This document shows positions 16,386-24,324 of a stretch of 64,000 nucleotides of DNA, in pieces. The DNA comes from UBA6168 sp041392505 (GTDB lineage Bacteria > Bacteroidota > Bacteroidia > Chitinophagales > Saprospiraceae), in NCBI GenBank assembly GCA_041392505.1, contig JAWKLX010000047.1, positions 1-64,000 on the forward strand, written 5' to 3'. The position numbers were made by a program, and so were the translations under genes. The stretch's first letter is position 1. The number at the start of each line of letters is the position of its first letter. Under the pieces are notes generated by a model. That model was not told where the DNA came from. It searched no databases and saw only the letters and a program-made list of their open reading frames with translations.

Positions 16386-17291
16386 CTACCTACCAATTTG
16401 TTGCCTATAATTTGACGCTTTGGATGGGTCAACCTTTACCATCACTTTAATAATCTCACTTTTTTCGTCCGGGAATGCACCTTTGTATATTTCAATAATT
16501 TCATCAGCTTTAGTATTGGTAAACACCTGCATGATCATGGAATTTGGATAACTTTGATTAACTGACATCAAAGAGGACAAAGCCTGCGTCATTACAGCCC
16601 TAGCCGTTACTGAATTCTCGTGCATGGCATCAAGCCCTTGTCTGTGATAATCATAAAACGCCTGCCGAAAAGGGCGGATTCGGGGACTCTGTAAATTTTC
16701 AATCAACCAATACCTGTTCCTATTCCCATCCACGGAACGCCAACCTTTCACGCTACTGGCAATACCAGGAGGCACTTGATTGATAATATCTTGGGCTTTT
16801 TCAAAATACACATCTCCTCCAAAGGGCGAAAAAGAATCATAATCAATTCCCAAAACAACGTAGGCATAGTAGGCCAAAACGGAAGAAAGCTCATTGATAT
16901 AAGCAGTCTGGCTATATTCTAAAGGTTGAAATTGTTGATAAGAAAAGGTGATACCTTTATCAAGGTGTTTAAACAAAGGTGTCTCGTAGGTGCTTCCAAA
17001 AACAGGCCGGGTGGATTGCAGTTGTATTTCCGCCTCAAAAGTAGTGGGATCGATTTCCGAGGTGATAGTCATAATCATGTCCAAGCGGATACGTTCTTCC
17101 TGCTCAAATTCATCTTCCGTCCACTTTTGATTGTTCATGAATTCTTCGATCGTCTGCTGTAGGGTCACGAACACTTTGGGGTCAACCGTTTGTAGTTTCG
17201 GCGTCAATATTTCCACCGTCACCTCCAACTCCTGTGCATTTATTTTTGAAAAGAACAAGAGAACCAACACAGGTAAAAACCACTTTTTCAT
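16386..17291 (-). CDS. porD: Type IX secretion protein PorD (DUF4835)
   Basis: The 301-residue protein has a signal peptide (MKKWFLPVLVLLFFSKINAQ) and the mature start ELEVTVEILTPKLQ typical of DUF4835/PorD. Other family features are NRYWLIENLQSPRIRPFRQAF-type text (begins near residue 192) and YDYHRQGLDAM. PorD is a periplasmic or outer-membrane-associated protein needed for T9SS in gliding or secreting Bacteroidota. It begins four bases after the coaBC stop, and this gene order (bamD, rpoZ, coaBC, DUF4835) is common in the phylum. A terminator follows it. Confidence 0.85.
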   Translation of the reverse strand: MKKWFLPVLVLLFFSKINAQELEVTVEILTPKLQTVDPKVFVTLQQTIEEFMNNQKWTEDEFEQEERIRLDMIMTITSEIDPTTFEAEIQLQSTRPVFGSTYETPLFKHLDKGITFSYQQFQPLEYSQTAYINELSSVLAYYAYVVLGIDYDSFSPFGGDVYFEKAQDIINQVPPGIASSVKGWRSVDGNRNRYWLIENLQSPRIRPFRQAFYDYHRQGLDAMHENSVTARAVMTQALSSLMSVNQSYPNSMIMQVFTNTKADEIIEIYKGAFPDEKSEIIKVMVKVDPSKASNYRQQIGR

Positions 17292-17294
17292 ATT

Positions 17295-18491
17295 TTACAA
17301 TTTATTGAACATGATTGAAATTTCGGCCACAATGTCTTCCGCCACTTCTGCTTTTGATTTTAACTCAAATTCTTTTTGGATATTGTCTTTCCTCAGTATC
17401 GTGATTTTATTTGTGTCAAAATTAAACCCGGCCCCCTCATCACGCAGCGAGTTGAGGACTATCATATCGAAATTTTTACGCTCCAATTTGTCGCTTGCGT
17501 TAGCCATTTCATTATTTGTTTCCAATGCAAAACCAACCGTTACTTGGCCTTCCTTTTTCATTTTTCCCAAGGCCGCTGCAATGTCTGGCGTCTTTTCCAA
17601 CTCAATATTCATTCCCTCCCCTTTTTTCTTTATCTTTTGATCGGCAATGTGAATGGGCCTATAATCAGCAACGGCAGCAGCAAAAACCGTTACATCCACG
17701 TTGGGGAACAATTGCACTGCCGCCTCATACATTTCCTGAGCCGTCTGTACCCGGATGGTTTCCAAATTTTCACCAACGGGTTTTAGCTTTGATGGCCCTA
17801 AAAGCAATTTCACATTGCCCCCCTTTTTAGCAAATGATTCGGCAATAGCCACCCCCATTTTTCCTGAAGAGCGGTTGCCAATGAACCTTACCGGATCAAT
17901 CGGTTCGTAAGTAGGACCAGCCGTTACAAGGATTTTTTTTCCTAAAAATTGTTGGCCTTCCAGAAAATGATTTTCCAAAAAAGAAACGATCTCATCTGGT
18001 TCCGCCATCCTCCCTTCCCCGACCAGCCCACTTGCCAATTCTCCATGTCCCACTGAAATGAAATGATTTCCATAGGATTTGAGTAGACCAACGTTTCGCA
18101 AAGTTGAACCATGTTTCCACATATCCAAATCCATGGCAGGAGCAAAAAAAACAGGACATCGGGCTGACAAATAAACTGCCGAGATGATATTATCGCAGAT
18201 GCCATTGGCCAATTTGGCTAAGGTATTAGCAGTCGCCGGAGCTACTACCATTGCATCGGCCCAAAGGCCCATGTCTACATGGTTGTTCCATGCCTCTTCA
18301 GAAACAACCTCAGAAACAACTGATTTTTTTGAAAGAGTGGAAAGGGTAAGCGGAGAAATGAAGGCGGTGGCGGCAGGTGTCATTAAGACTTGCACTTCGG
18401 CCCCCGCTTTGATAAGAGCCCTAGTCAGGTAGGCTGCTTTGTATGCGGCAATGCTGCCAGAGATGGCGAGCAGTATTTTTTTGCCTTGCAT
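17295..18491 (-). CDS. coaBC: Coenzyme A biosynthesis bifunctional protein CoaBC
   Basis: Joins cysteine to 4'-phosphopantothenate (CoaB) and decarboxylates the product (CoaC). The N-terminal flavin domain has GKKILLAISGSIAAYKAAYL, the catalytic His in EAWNNHVDMGLWAD, and FFAPAMDLDMW. The C-terminal CoaB half has ILVTAGPTYEPIDPVRFIGN and NRSSGKMGVAIAE, with the synthase Lys region DYRPIHIADQKIKK. The Met at 18491 was chosen over 18503 because it directly precedes QGKKILLAIS and avoids a hairpin that would overlap the longer start. It ends four bases before porD. Confidence 0.95.
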   Translation of the reverse strand: MQGKKILLAISGSIAAYKAAYLTRALIKAGAEVQVLMTPAATAFISPLTLSTLSKKSVVSEVVSEEAWNNHVDMGLWADAMVVAPATANTLAKLANGICDNIISAVYLSARCPVFFAPAMDLDMWKHGSTLRNVGLLKSYGNHFISVGHGELASGLVGEGRMAEPDEIVSFLENHFLEGQQFLGKKILVTAGPTYEPIDPVRFIGNRSSGKMGVAIAESFAKKGGNVKLLLGPSKLKPVGENLETIRVQTAQEMYEAAVQLFPNVDVTVFAAAVADYRPIHIADQKIKKKGEGMNIELEKTPDIAAALGKMKKEGQVTVGFALETNNEMANASDKLERKNFDMIVLNSLRDEGAGFNFDTNKITILRKDNIQKEFELKSKAEVAEDIVAEISIMFNKL

Positions 18492-18500
18492 AATAATGGG

Positions 18501-18548
18501 CAATAAGCAGCAGGCAACCCTAAGGAATGACCAGCCTACTGCTTATTG
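18501..18548. other. Long hairpin between rpoZ and coaBC
   Basis: CAATAAGCAG pairs perfectly with CTGCTTATTG, and the pairing continues with AGGC/GCCT after one mismatch. It fills the rpoZ-coaBC gap and lacks a T run, so it may be an mRNA processing or stabilising element or a REP-like insertion rather than a terminator. Confidence 0.55.
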
Positions 18549-18552
18549 TTTA

Positions 18553-18900
18553 CTACCGCCGATTGTTGTTGCGACGATTATCATTATAGTGATAGTGGAT
18601 TTCATCATTGACAAAATCCTCTGTTGCGATAACCGTCGGGTTCGGCAATTTCTCATAAAATTTAGAGATCTCGATCTGCTCTTTATTTTCAGTGATCTCC
18701 TCAATGGTATCGGAAGTCACAGCAAATTCTTCCAGCTTGCCATGAAGTTCGTGCTTGAGGTCAATCGCCAATTGCCTGGACCGCTTAGTAATGATCGCGA
18801 GGGTTTCGTAAATGTTGCCAGTCTTTGCAGCCAGCGCCTTTACGTCCCTTGCCTTAAGGTTAGGATCCAGCCCTTGTGCTTTGGTCTTGATATCTGCCAT
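18553..18900 (-). CDS. rpoZ: RNA polymerase subunit omega (Bacteroidota type)
   Basis: The 115-residue protein has the Bacteroidota omega pattern: AAKTGNIYETLAIITKRSRQL, then ELHGKLEEFAV, EEITENKEQIEISKFYEKLP-type text and a C-terminal acidic-aromatic tail. It folds onto the beta-prime subunit and aids its assembly. Its ATG lies 41 bases inside the bamD gene, so the two are co-transcribed and probably translationally coupled. The tail is rich in Asn, His and Arg (HYHYNDNRRNNNRR). Confidence 0.85.
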   Translation of the reverse strand: MADIKTKAQGLDPNLKARDVKALAAKTGNIYETLAIITKRSRQLAIDLKHELHGKLEEFAVTSDTIEEITENKEQIEISKFYEKLPNPTVIATEDFVNDEIHYHYNDNRRNNNRR

Positions 18901-19705
18901 TTGTCAGTGATTTTAACTTTTTTACTGAGTTATTATAGATGGATTGAACTTCATCCTTGTTTTTACTGTCGGTAAATTTCGACAGGTAGTCCTGTGCATA
19001 ACCAACAGACTGCCGATAGCGCTCTTCTTGCTTAGTAAAAACGCTGTTAGAGGCAAGGTCGTAAGAAGATTTCGCAATTAAAAAGCGGACTTGTTCCGCA
19101 TTATTGGTTTCCGGGAAATCTTTCAACAAATTTTCAAAAACGACAATCGCCGCTTGGTATTGCCGGAGATCGTAATACAATTGCCCTTCGTTAAAGGTTT
19201 TGTGTTCCAGCTTTAAGCGCAATTCGTCTATTAATCGATTGCACTCTTTCACCCGTTCACTATTGGGGTAATTATTAACAAATGTTTCGAACTCTTCTAT
19301 CGCTTTCCCTGAATAGGTCTGATCCAACCGATAAGTAGGGGATAGCCGGTAACTGGAGTAACCTACCATAAACTCAGCTTCTTCCTTATAAGAACTTGTA
19401 GGAAAAGTACCCGCAAAGGTTTTGAAGTAGTAGTTAGCCAGGATAAACTTATTTATGTAGTAATAAGTATAGGCGTAAGTGAAATAAATTTTTTCCAACT
19501 CTGGCCGCCCCCTGTATGCAGGTATAATCAGTTCAAACAAAGTCTGTGCCCGCATGTACTCCTCTTGCTCGTACAATTCAAACGCTTTTTTATGGATCAG
19601 TTCTGTGTCGCCACTGGCTCTGATTTTCTCAAACTCGGATTTGCAACTGCTGAGCAGTAAGACAAAAACGATCAAATAAATAGGGAAAATGAGCTTTTTT
19701 TTCAT
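18860..19705 (-). CDS. bamD: Outer membrane assembly factor BamD
   Basis: The lipoprotein (281 residues from the chosen Met) has signal MKKKLIFPIYLIVFVLLLSS followed by the lipobox Cys (residue 21). The TPR-rich body is typical (FELYEQEEYMRAQTLFELII, YYINKFILANYYFKTFAGTF, GQLYYDLRQYQAAIVVFENL). BamD is the essential lipoprotein of the BAM complex, placing beta-barrel proteins in the outer membrane. An earlier in-frame Met at 19744 would put 13 polar residues before the signal and lies upstream of the likely promoter, so it was rejected. The last 41 bases overlap rpoZ. Confidence 0.9.
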   Translation of the reverse strand: MKKKLIFPIYLIVFVLLLSSCKSEFEKIRASGDTELIHKKAFELYEQEEYMRAQTLFELIIPAYRGRPELEKIYFTYAYTYYYINKFILANYYFKTFAGTFPTSSYKEEAEFMVGYSSYRLSPTYRLDQTYSGKAIEEFETFVNNYPNSERVKECNRLIDELRLKLEHKTFNEGQLYYDLRQYQAAIVVFENLLKDFPETNNAEQVRFLIAKSSYDLASNSVFTKQEERYRQSVGYAQDYLSKFTDSKNKDEVQSIYNNSVKKLKSLTNGRYQDQSTRAGS

Positions 19706-19712
19706 AGGGGCG

Positions 19713-19720
19713 CAAAGATA
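19713..19720 (-). promoter_or_regulatory. -7 promoter element for bamD, near-leaderless
   Basis: TATCTTTG on the minus strand is an exact TAnnTTTG match only 7 bases from the ATG at 19705. The mRNA would have almost no leader. No good -33 box is visible. It also supports the 19705 start over 19744. Confidence 0.45.
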
Positions 19721-19877
19721 CGGTGATTGTGGTGATTTATGCACGCTAATTTGATTTTTAATTGACGTTATATCAAGCGTTTATCACACACAAGGTGCAG
19801 ATAGTGGGAGGGGGTGGTTGGTTGAAGGGAAAAGAAAAACTTCGTTTGTTACGACGTCCGGCTGAAACCGAAATTTA

Positions 19878-20378
19878 TTATATCCCGCCTTTCTCTTGCT
19901 CGTAGCGTTGGATGTACTCCTCTACCAATTCGCCGAGGATGTCTTTTAGATAAGCTTTTTCCATGCGGGCGATCTTCTTCAGTTTGTTGATTTTCGATTT
20001 ATCAAAAGTAACCGTCAGGCGCTTGGTGCCCTCCCGGATGCTTTGCTCAAGATCACTTGATTCGACGGTACGGCGGATCAACATGTCCAAACCAGTCATG
20101 GGGCGGCGGGCTTGGTTTTGGTATTTGGACTTGTCAACACCTTTGTCTTTTTCACGCTGCGCCATTTTCTCGTCAAAGCTCTCTTGCAGGGCTTCTTCGA
20201 GCAGGGAATCAAGGTCAGTCGTGAAATTTTTACGGGAAGAACTCCGCCTAGCCAGAACGGTGGCTGAGTCCACTTCGTCGGCTGGTGCCCTTAAAAAAGC
20301 AGTCCCTTTACCGCTGACGTCTTTGGTGTCAGTACTGAAAAGGCTTTCAAGGCCATCGGTAAATTTCTTCTTGCTCAA
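19878..20378 (-). CDS. ParA partner protein with C-terminal ribbon-helix-helix-like domain
   Basis: The 166-residue basic protein directly follows parA (30 bases). Residues about 118-160 (KRLTVTFDKSKINKLKKIAR, then MEKAYLKDILGELVEEYI) have the strand-helix-helix pattern of ribbon-helix-helix DNA-binding proteins such as ParG. The N-terminus has two related short motifs, KKFTDGLESLFS (residues 4-15) and KNFTTDLDSLLEEAL (residues 50-64), which could be ParA-contacting segments. The middle is charged and probably unstructured. It would be the centromere-binding partner of the ParA ATPase, replacing a classical ParB. No parS-like repeat is visible. Confidence 0.6.
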   Translation of the reverse strand: MSKKKFTDGLESLFSTDTKDVSGKGTAFLRAPADEVDSATVLARRSSSRKNFTTDLDSLLEEALQESFDEKMAQREKDKGVDKSKYQNQARRPMTGLDMLIRRTVESSDLEQSIREGTKRLTVTFDKSKINKLKKIARMEKAYLKDILGELVEEYIQRYEQEKGGI

Positions 20379-20408
20379 TGTATATTCAGGTTCGTTAAGT
20401 GAAATGGA

Positions 20409-21167
20409 TTAAACGGGGACTTCCACCCTTGTCAAAATTTCTTTGCACAAATTCATGTAATCCTCTGCCCCTATGCTTCGCCTGTTATAGCTAAAGATGT
20501 CTTTTCGCTGGGCGGGGGCTTCGGCCAACGCCACATTGTCGCGGATCATGGTTTCAAAAACCTTTTCACCAAAGTATTTTTTGATGGTATCCACTACATC
20601 TCTATTCAAGATTTTACGACTATCGTACATTGTTGCAATAACGCCTCCAATCTCCAATTGCTTATTGAGACGGAAACGCACCTTGTCAATGACTTGCTTG
20701 ATTTTCGCCAACCCCTGCATAGCCAAAAATTGGGTTTGCAAAGGGATGTAAACGTATCGGCTGGCGGCCAACGCGTTTAAAGTCAGAAGCCCAAGCGACG
20801 GTGGACAGTCAATAATGATGAAGTCATAATCCTCTTTGACAGGTTCAAACAACTCACGGAGGATGTACTCCCTACCGGCCTCGTTGATGAGCTCCATTTC
20901 TGCACCTGACAAATCTAGGGTTGACATGACAATATCCAGACCTTCCTTGATGTTGTAAGGCTCCAGTTCTGATTCGCCTCTAAGCGCTTCGTAAATAGTA
21001 TTGGGCTGGCGGGGCACTCCCAATGACAAGGATAGGTTAGCTTGTGGATCAAGGTCAATCAACAATACTTTCTTACCCATTTCGGCCATACCTGCACCGA
21101 TATTGATGACGCTTGTCGTTTTTCCGACTCCTCCCTTGTGGTTTAAAAGTGAGATTACTATTCCCAT
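20409..21167 (-). CDS. parA: ParA family partition ATPase (Soj-like)
   Basis: The 252-residue protein has the deviant Walker A KGGVGKTT (residues 11-18), the A' motif LIDLDPQANLSLSLG and the Walker B-like IIDCPPSLGLLTLNAL. It is a short Soj/ParA ATPase without an N-terminal HTH, of the type that moves DNA or protein cargo over the nucleoid. The next gene codes a ribbon-helix-helix-like partner. Two TAAATTTG boxes at 21221-21228 and 21231-21238 on the minus strand are candidate -7 elements, about 55-65 bases upstream of the start. Chromosomal context rather than plasmid context is assumed from the housekeeping genes next to it. Confidence 0.9.
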   Translation of the reverse strand: MGIVISLLNHKGGVGKTTSVINIGAGMAEMGKKVLLIDLDPQANLSLSLGVPRQPNTIYEALRGESELEPYNIKEGLDIVMSTLDLSGAEMELINEAGREYILRELFEPVKEDYDFIIIDCPPSLGLLTLNALAASRYVYIPLQTQFLAMQGLAKIKQVIDKVRFRLNKQLEIGGVIATMYDSRKILNRDVVDTIKKYFGEKVFETMIRDNVALAEAPAQRKDIFSYNRRSIGAEDYMNLCKEILTRVEVPV

Positions 21168-21368
21168 TATGTTCGTTTACCTGATTATTATTTTTAAAAA
21201 TACAAAAGCAGTATTTTGGGCAAATTTAGTCAAATTTATTGGTCTTTTGAATTTGAGTTTTCCACATCTTCACCTTACGGCCTTATCTGTTTGTTTTTAA
21301 ATTGTCAGAAACGAAAGAAACCTATCTTAATTACTCAACCATTGCATGGCTCGTCCGTTTGCTTATTG

Positions 21369-21376
21369 TAATTTTG
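21369..21376 (+). promoter_or_regulatory. -7 promoter element for the ferritin gene
   Basis: TAATTTTG matches TAnnTTTG exactly and lies about 55 bases before the ferritin ATG. It overlaps the first bases of the inverted repeat that starts at 21374, so a protein bound to that repeat would block transcription start. Confidence 0.4.
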
Positions 21377-21406
21377 CCCAAATTCATGACCGCTCAATTT
21401 GGGCAA
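21374..21406. promoter_or_regulatory. Inverted repeat upstream of ferritin (operator or leader hairpin)
   Basis: TTGCCCAAATT and AATTTGGGCAA are perfect 11-bp inverted arms separated by 11 bases. The position over the -7 box and first transcribed bases suggests an operator. As RNA it would be a stable 5'-leader hairpin. It has no T run and does not look like a terminator. Confidence 0.5.
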
Positions 21407-21431
21407 TCTTATTTTAAAACAAGCGACAAGA

Positions 21432-21956
21432 ATGATGATTTCAAAAAAAATGGAAGCCGCCCTGAACGAACAGATAGTGCTGGAAGGGTATGCTTCGTTC
21501 CTTTATTTGGCAATGGCAGTTTGGTGCGACAACCAAGGCCTTACTGGCTGCCACCAATTTCTGATGCGCCAGTCTGACGAGGAGCGCATGCACATGATGA
21601 AGATTTTTGAGTACTTAGCCGATGTAGATGGTTTTGCTCTCACCCCTGGCGTGAATGAGCCGCCCCGACAATTCAAATCGGTGCAAGAAATTTTCAAAAC
21701 CGTTTATGCGCATGAGCAAAAAGTGACTAAGAGCATTAATGGCCTCATTGACTTGGCAACCAAGGAAAATGACTTCTCCACGCAAACGTTCCTCCAATGG
21801 TACGTCAACGAACAAAGGGAAGAAGAAGCGATGATGCGCAATGTCCTTGACAGGATCAACCTCATTGGCGAAGGTCCGCAGAGCCTTTATTTTATTGATA
21901 AAGAGATAGAAGCCATCAACAAACAGGCCGCAGCAGCTGAAGCCGCAGCAGGTTAA
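21432..21956 (+). CDS. Bacterial non-heme ferritin
   Basis: A 174-residue four-helix ferritin that oxidises Fe(II) and stores iron in its 24-mer shell. The ferroxidase ligands match the FtnA pattern: E18, E51 and H54 in SDEERMH, E95 in AHEQ, then Q128 and E131 in NEQREEE. The tail is a run of Ala and Glu, unlike the compact FtnA end. ATG 21432 (or 21435) is chosen because the frame upstream of it (from 21399) lies within the inverted repeat and reads poorly. It stands as a single gene with its own promoter and a downstream hairpin. Confidence 0.93.
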   Translation: MMISKKMEAALNEQIVLEGYASFLYLAMAVWCDNQGLTGCHQFLMRQSDEERMHMMKIFEYLADVDGFALTPGVNEPPRQFKSVQEIFKTVYAHEQKVTKSINGLIDLATKENDFSTQTFLQWYVNEQREEEAMMRNVLDRINLIGEGPQSLYFIDKEIEAINKQAAAAEAAAG

Positions 21957-21962
21957 ACAGGG

Positions 21963-22011
21963 CCACCTGAATCATGGTGGTTTTATTTTTTTTATAAATC
22001 ACCATGATTCA
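21963..22011 (+). terminator. Terminator after ferritin, with an alternative longer hairpin
   Basis: CCACC and GGTGG (21963-21980) form a short stem followed by TTTTATTTTTTTT. The same bases can instead form a 12-bp perfect stem, TGAATCATGGTG (21968-21979) with CACCATGATTCA (22000-22011), that loops out the T run. The two folds exclude each other, as in attenuators. Confidence 0.6.
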
Positions 22012-22022
22012 ACATCCTCTGG

Positions 22023-22640
22023 ATGAAACTCAACAACCAGCCTTTCATGAACGTCTGGGATTTTTTCAGAACCTATTTTAAGGAGGCAGAAGAAAGCTCT
22101 ATCTCAAAACCCTTGATCCATGAATCGATCGTAAGGGATGAAAAAGAATTGCAGTCCTACCGAGCGTGGAAGGAATCCCTAGAACACCGCCGATCCATCG
22201 ACTGGTTGAATAACCAATACGCCCTCTGGCAAGCCCTGCCCAACGAGGTGGACGACGCCATTCTTTTTTTAAATACGCCTTCCTCAAAAGGTTTTGCCGT
22301 GCATTTCATAGAATCGAATCTTGACCTTCAGCATGCCGCATACTTGTTTGATTTTTTAAAAGAAAAAGTGCTCACCTTGAATTATCGCCCGCAAGTATCG
22401 GACACCCGCACCTGGTCGGATAAAAAAGCGGTGCAAACATTGGACAGGTATTATTTAAAACCCCGCACCTCTAAAACGTCCGAAGGGAAAATCAATCAGT
22501 TGTTTGGCAATATCACTATTGAACTGCTGTATCGGGACAACACCCCCTTTAACCTGAAATTCAGGGCGACAGCTTACCACGACCGCCTCTACCAACCTGC
22601 CGATGATTTCCAATTTTTGATGGAAGGGATTCTTTCATAA
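22023..22640 (+). CDS. Hypothetical protein
   Basis: I do not recognise this 205-residue protein. It has no signal peptide or membrane segment and looks like a soluble alpha/beta protein. The middle (SKGFAVHFIESNLDLQHAAY) and C-terminus (GNITIELLYRDNTPFNLKFR) have strand-helix patterns, and the codon use resembles its neighbours. The second Met at 22047 (MNVWDFFRTYFKEAEES) is an alternative start. It lies between ferritin and lgt, reading with both, and could be transcribed by read-through from ferritin. Confidence 0.7.
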   Translation: MKLNNQPFMNVWDFFRTYFKEAEESSISKPLIHESIVRDEKELQSYRAWKESLEHRRSIDWLNNQYALWQALPNEVDDAILFLNTPSSKGFAVHFIESNLDLQHAAYLFDFLKEKVLTLNYRPQVSDTRTWSDKKAVQTLDRYYLKPRTSKTSEGKINQLFGNITIELLYRDNTPFNLKFRATAYHDRLYQPADDFQFLMEGILS

Positions 22641-22697
22641 TGTGAATGGCAAACCCATTCCACGGTTAATGAAAGGCAAATGACTTCCATCATTTTC

Positions 22698-22705
22698 TAT
22701 CTTTG
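22698..22705 (+). promoter_or_regulatory. -7 promoter element for lgt
   Basis: TATCTTTG matches TAnnTTTG exactly and lies about 80 bases before the lgt ATG. No clear -33 TTTG is present at the usual distance. Confidence 0.4.
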
Positions 22706-22785
22706 CGTTTCCATTGAGAAAAATCAAGGCTGGAGACCAAGAGCGGCGTTCGATTGTTGGCCTCCATTCATTCAACTTCTGATTA

Positions 22786-24045
22786 ATGTACCCGGACCTT
22801 TCCTACCTCTTCCACGATCTTTTTGGCACCGAGCTGGACAATTGGACTTCCATTTTCAAAATGTTTGGCGTTATGCTCATGTTTGCCTTTCTAACGGCAG
22901 CTTTTTTCTTTCACAACGAATTGAAACGAAAAGCAGGTCTGGGTATTTATCAGCCGACCAAAGTAAAGATCATTCATGGAGAGCCTGCCAAAGTTGGAGA
23001 ATTGATCTCCAATGGTATTTTCGGTTTCATCTTGGGTTTTAAAGGTTTTTACATTTCCCAAAATTTTGCAGATTTTCAAAAAGACCCCGCGGCCGTCCTG
23101 CTTTCAGCAAAAGGAAATTGGCTGATCGGAATTGCGGTGGCACTGCTATTCGCTGGCCTCATGTATTGGGAAAAGAAGAAAAAAGCATTGGCCAAACCCA
23201 AATCGGAAATCACCGATATCTACCCACATGACCGCATTGCTGACCTGACCATGATGGCAGCGGTTGGTGGGATTTTAGGAGCTAAAATATTTGCCATCTT
23301 AGAAGAACCTTCCGGTTTTTTCAGCGACCCCATTGGCACTTTTTTCTCAGGAAGCGGACTGGCGATTTATGGAGGGCTGATCGGCGGCTATTTGGCTGTT
23401 ACCTGGTACATGCGCAAACATAATATCCCCTTTTGGCACACCGCTGATGCCGTAGCTCCGGCACTCATCTTTGCTTACGGCGTTGGACGGATCGGGTGTC
23501 AGTTGGCGGGCGACGGCGACTGGGGTATTGTAGCAGGGGCACAGCCTGATTGGTGGTTTTTGCCGGACTGGATGTGGTCGTACGATTTCCCCCACAATGT
23601 GAACAATGCCAACACGGCCGATGGCTTTAGGGCCGCGATGGGTGGATTGGTTGATGGCTGCAATGAAGAAATTTTTAACGCCTCAAGAACTTACCCCATT
23701 GAAGACCGGTGCGCCGAGGCATGTGGTATCCGCTATTGTCACTTTATCCCGGAAAAAGTTTTTCCAACCCCTTTTTATGAAACCATTATGTCGTTTTTGA
23801 TCGGTGGCTACTTATGGGCGATCCGCAAAAAAAACCAGATACCTGGGATGATCTTTTTCATCTATTTGATCCTCAACGGTATTGAGCGTTTTTTTATTGA
23901 AAAAATACGGGTGAACGTAACCTACGATTTTCTGCCGTTTCAGCCGACGCAGGCAGAGGTCATTTCCTTATTAATATTTATTGCCGGGGTTGTTGGAGTG
24001 GTATGGCTGAAGAAAAAACATGCGGAGCCCGAAGTCAATCCATAG
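22786..24045 (+). CDS. lgt: Prolipoprotein diacylglyceryl transferase
   Basis: Transfers diacylglycerol from phosphatidylglycerol to the lipobox Cys of prolipoproteins in the inner membrane. At 419 residues it is longer than the usual 270-300. About seven membrane segments are seen. The signature YGVGRIGCQLAGDGDWG (residues 231-247) matches the Bacteroidota form of the E. coli GRIGNFINGE motif. An insertion of about 75 residues follows (256-330) with several Cys (RCAEACGIRYC), probably an extracytoplasmic loop. Many lipoproteins in this window (BamD, TlpA-like, TPR) would be its substrates. Confidence 0.9.
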   Translation: MYPDLSYLFHDLFGTELDNWTSIFKMFGVMLMFAFLTAAFFFHNELKRKAGLGIYQPTKVKIIHGEPAKVGELISNGIFGFILGFKGFYISQNFADFQKDPAAVLLSAKGNWLIGIAVALLFAGLMYWEKKKKALAKPKSEITDIYPHDRIADLTMMAAVGGILGAKIFAILEEPSGFFSDPIGTFFSGSGLAIYGGLIGGYLAVTWYMRKHNIPFWHTADAVAPALIFAYGVGRIGCQLAGDGDWGIVAGAQPDWWFLPDWMWSYDFPHNVNNANTADGFRAAMGGLVDGCNEEIFNASRTYPIEDRCAEACGIRYCHFIPEKVFPTPFYETIMSFLIGGYLWAIRKKNQIPGMIFFIYLILNGIERFFIEKIRVNVTYDFLPFQPTQAEVISLLIFIAGVVGVVWLKKKHAEPEVNP

Positions 24046-24057
24046 GGATAAAAAAGT

Positions 24058-24090
24058 AGGAGCAAGAGCAACCTAAGCGCTCCCGCTCCT
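24058..24090 (+). terminator. Hairpin after lgt, weak terminator candidate
   Basis: AGGAGC-AA-GAGC pairs with GCTC-CC-GCTCCT across a two-base internal mismatch, but the following sequence (TCCAATCTTTTA) is only partly T-rich. Confidence 0.4.
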
Positions 24091-24117
24091 TCCAATCTTT
24101 TATCCACCCTTTCTCAA

Positions 24118-24246
24118 TCAATGGGCATGCCATTGCCCCAACTCCTTGTTTTTCAATTTTTTATAAAAAACACTTGATTCGGTTTGACGATTTTCCGTCG
24201 CATAGCCGGACAAAGATTGTTCAATATTGGACAGTAGTGCCTCCAA
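24118..24246 (-). pseudogene. Possible small gene or coding remnant on the minus strand
   Basis: A minus-strand frame from TTG 24246 to TGA 24118 encodes 42 residues beginning LEALLSNIEQSLSGYATENR and ending LKNKELGQWHAH. Its amphipathic, charged composition reads like the C-terminus of a real protein, but there is no ATG and the frame is closed by TAG a few codons upstream. It may be the last remnant of a deleted gene. Confidence 0.2.
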
Positions 24247-24324
24247 AAGTGTGCATGGTTGAAACTATCCTCCTTCCGGAAGTGCTGGTCGTTCTTTTCT
24301 TATATTAGCGCTAAAAACAACATC

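Noticed and set aside
21302..21577. Plus-strand frame before and into ferritin
   Set aside because: It overlaps the ferritin gene in another frame and includes the inverted repeat; no protein features.
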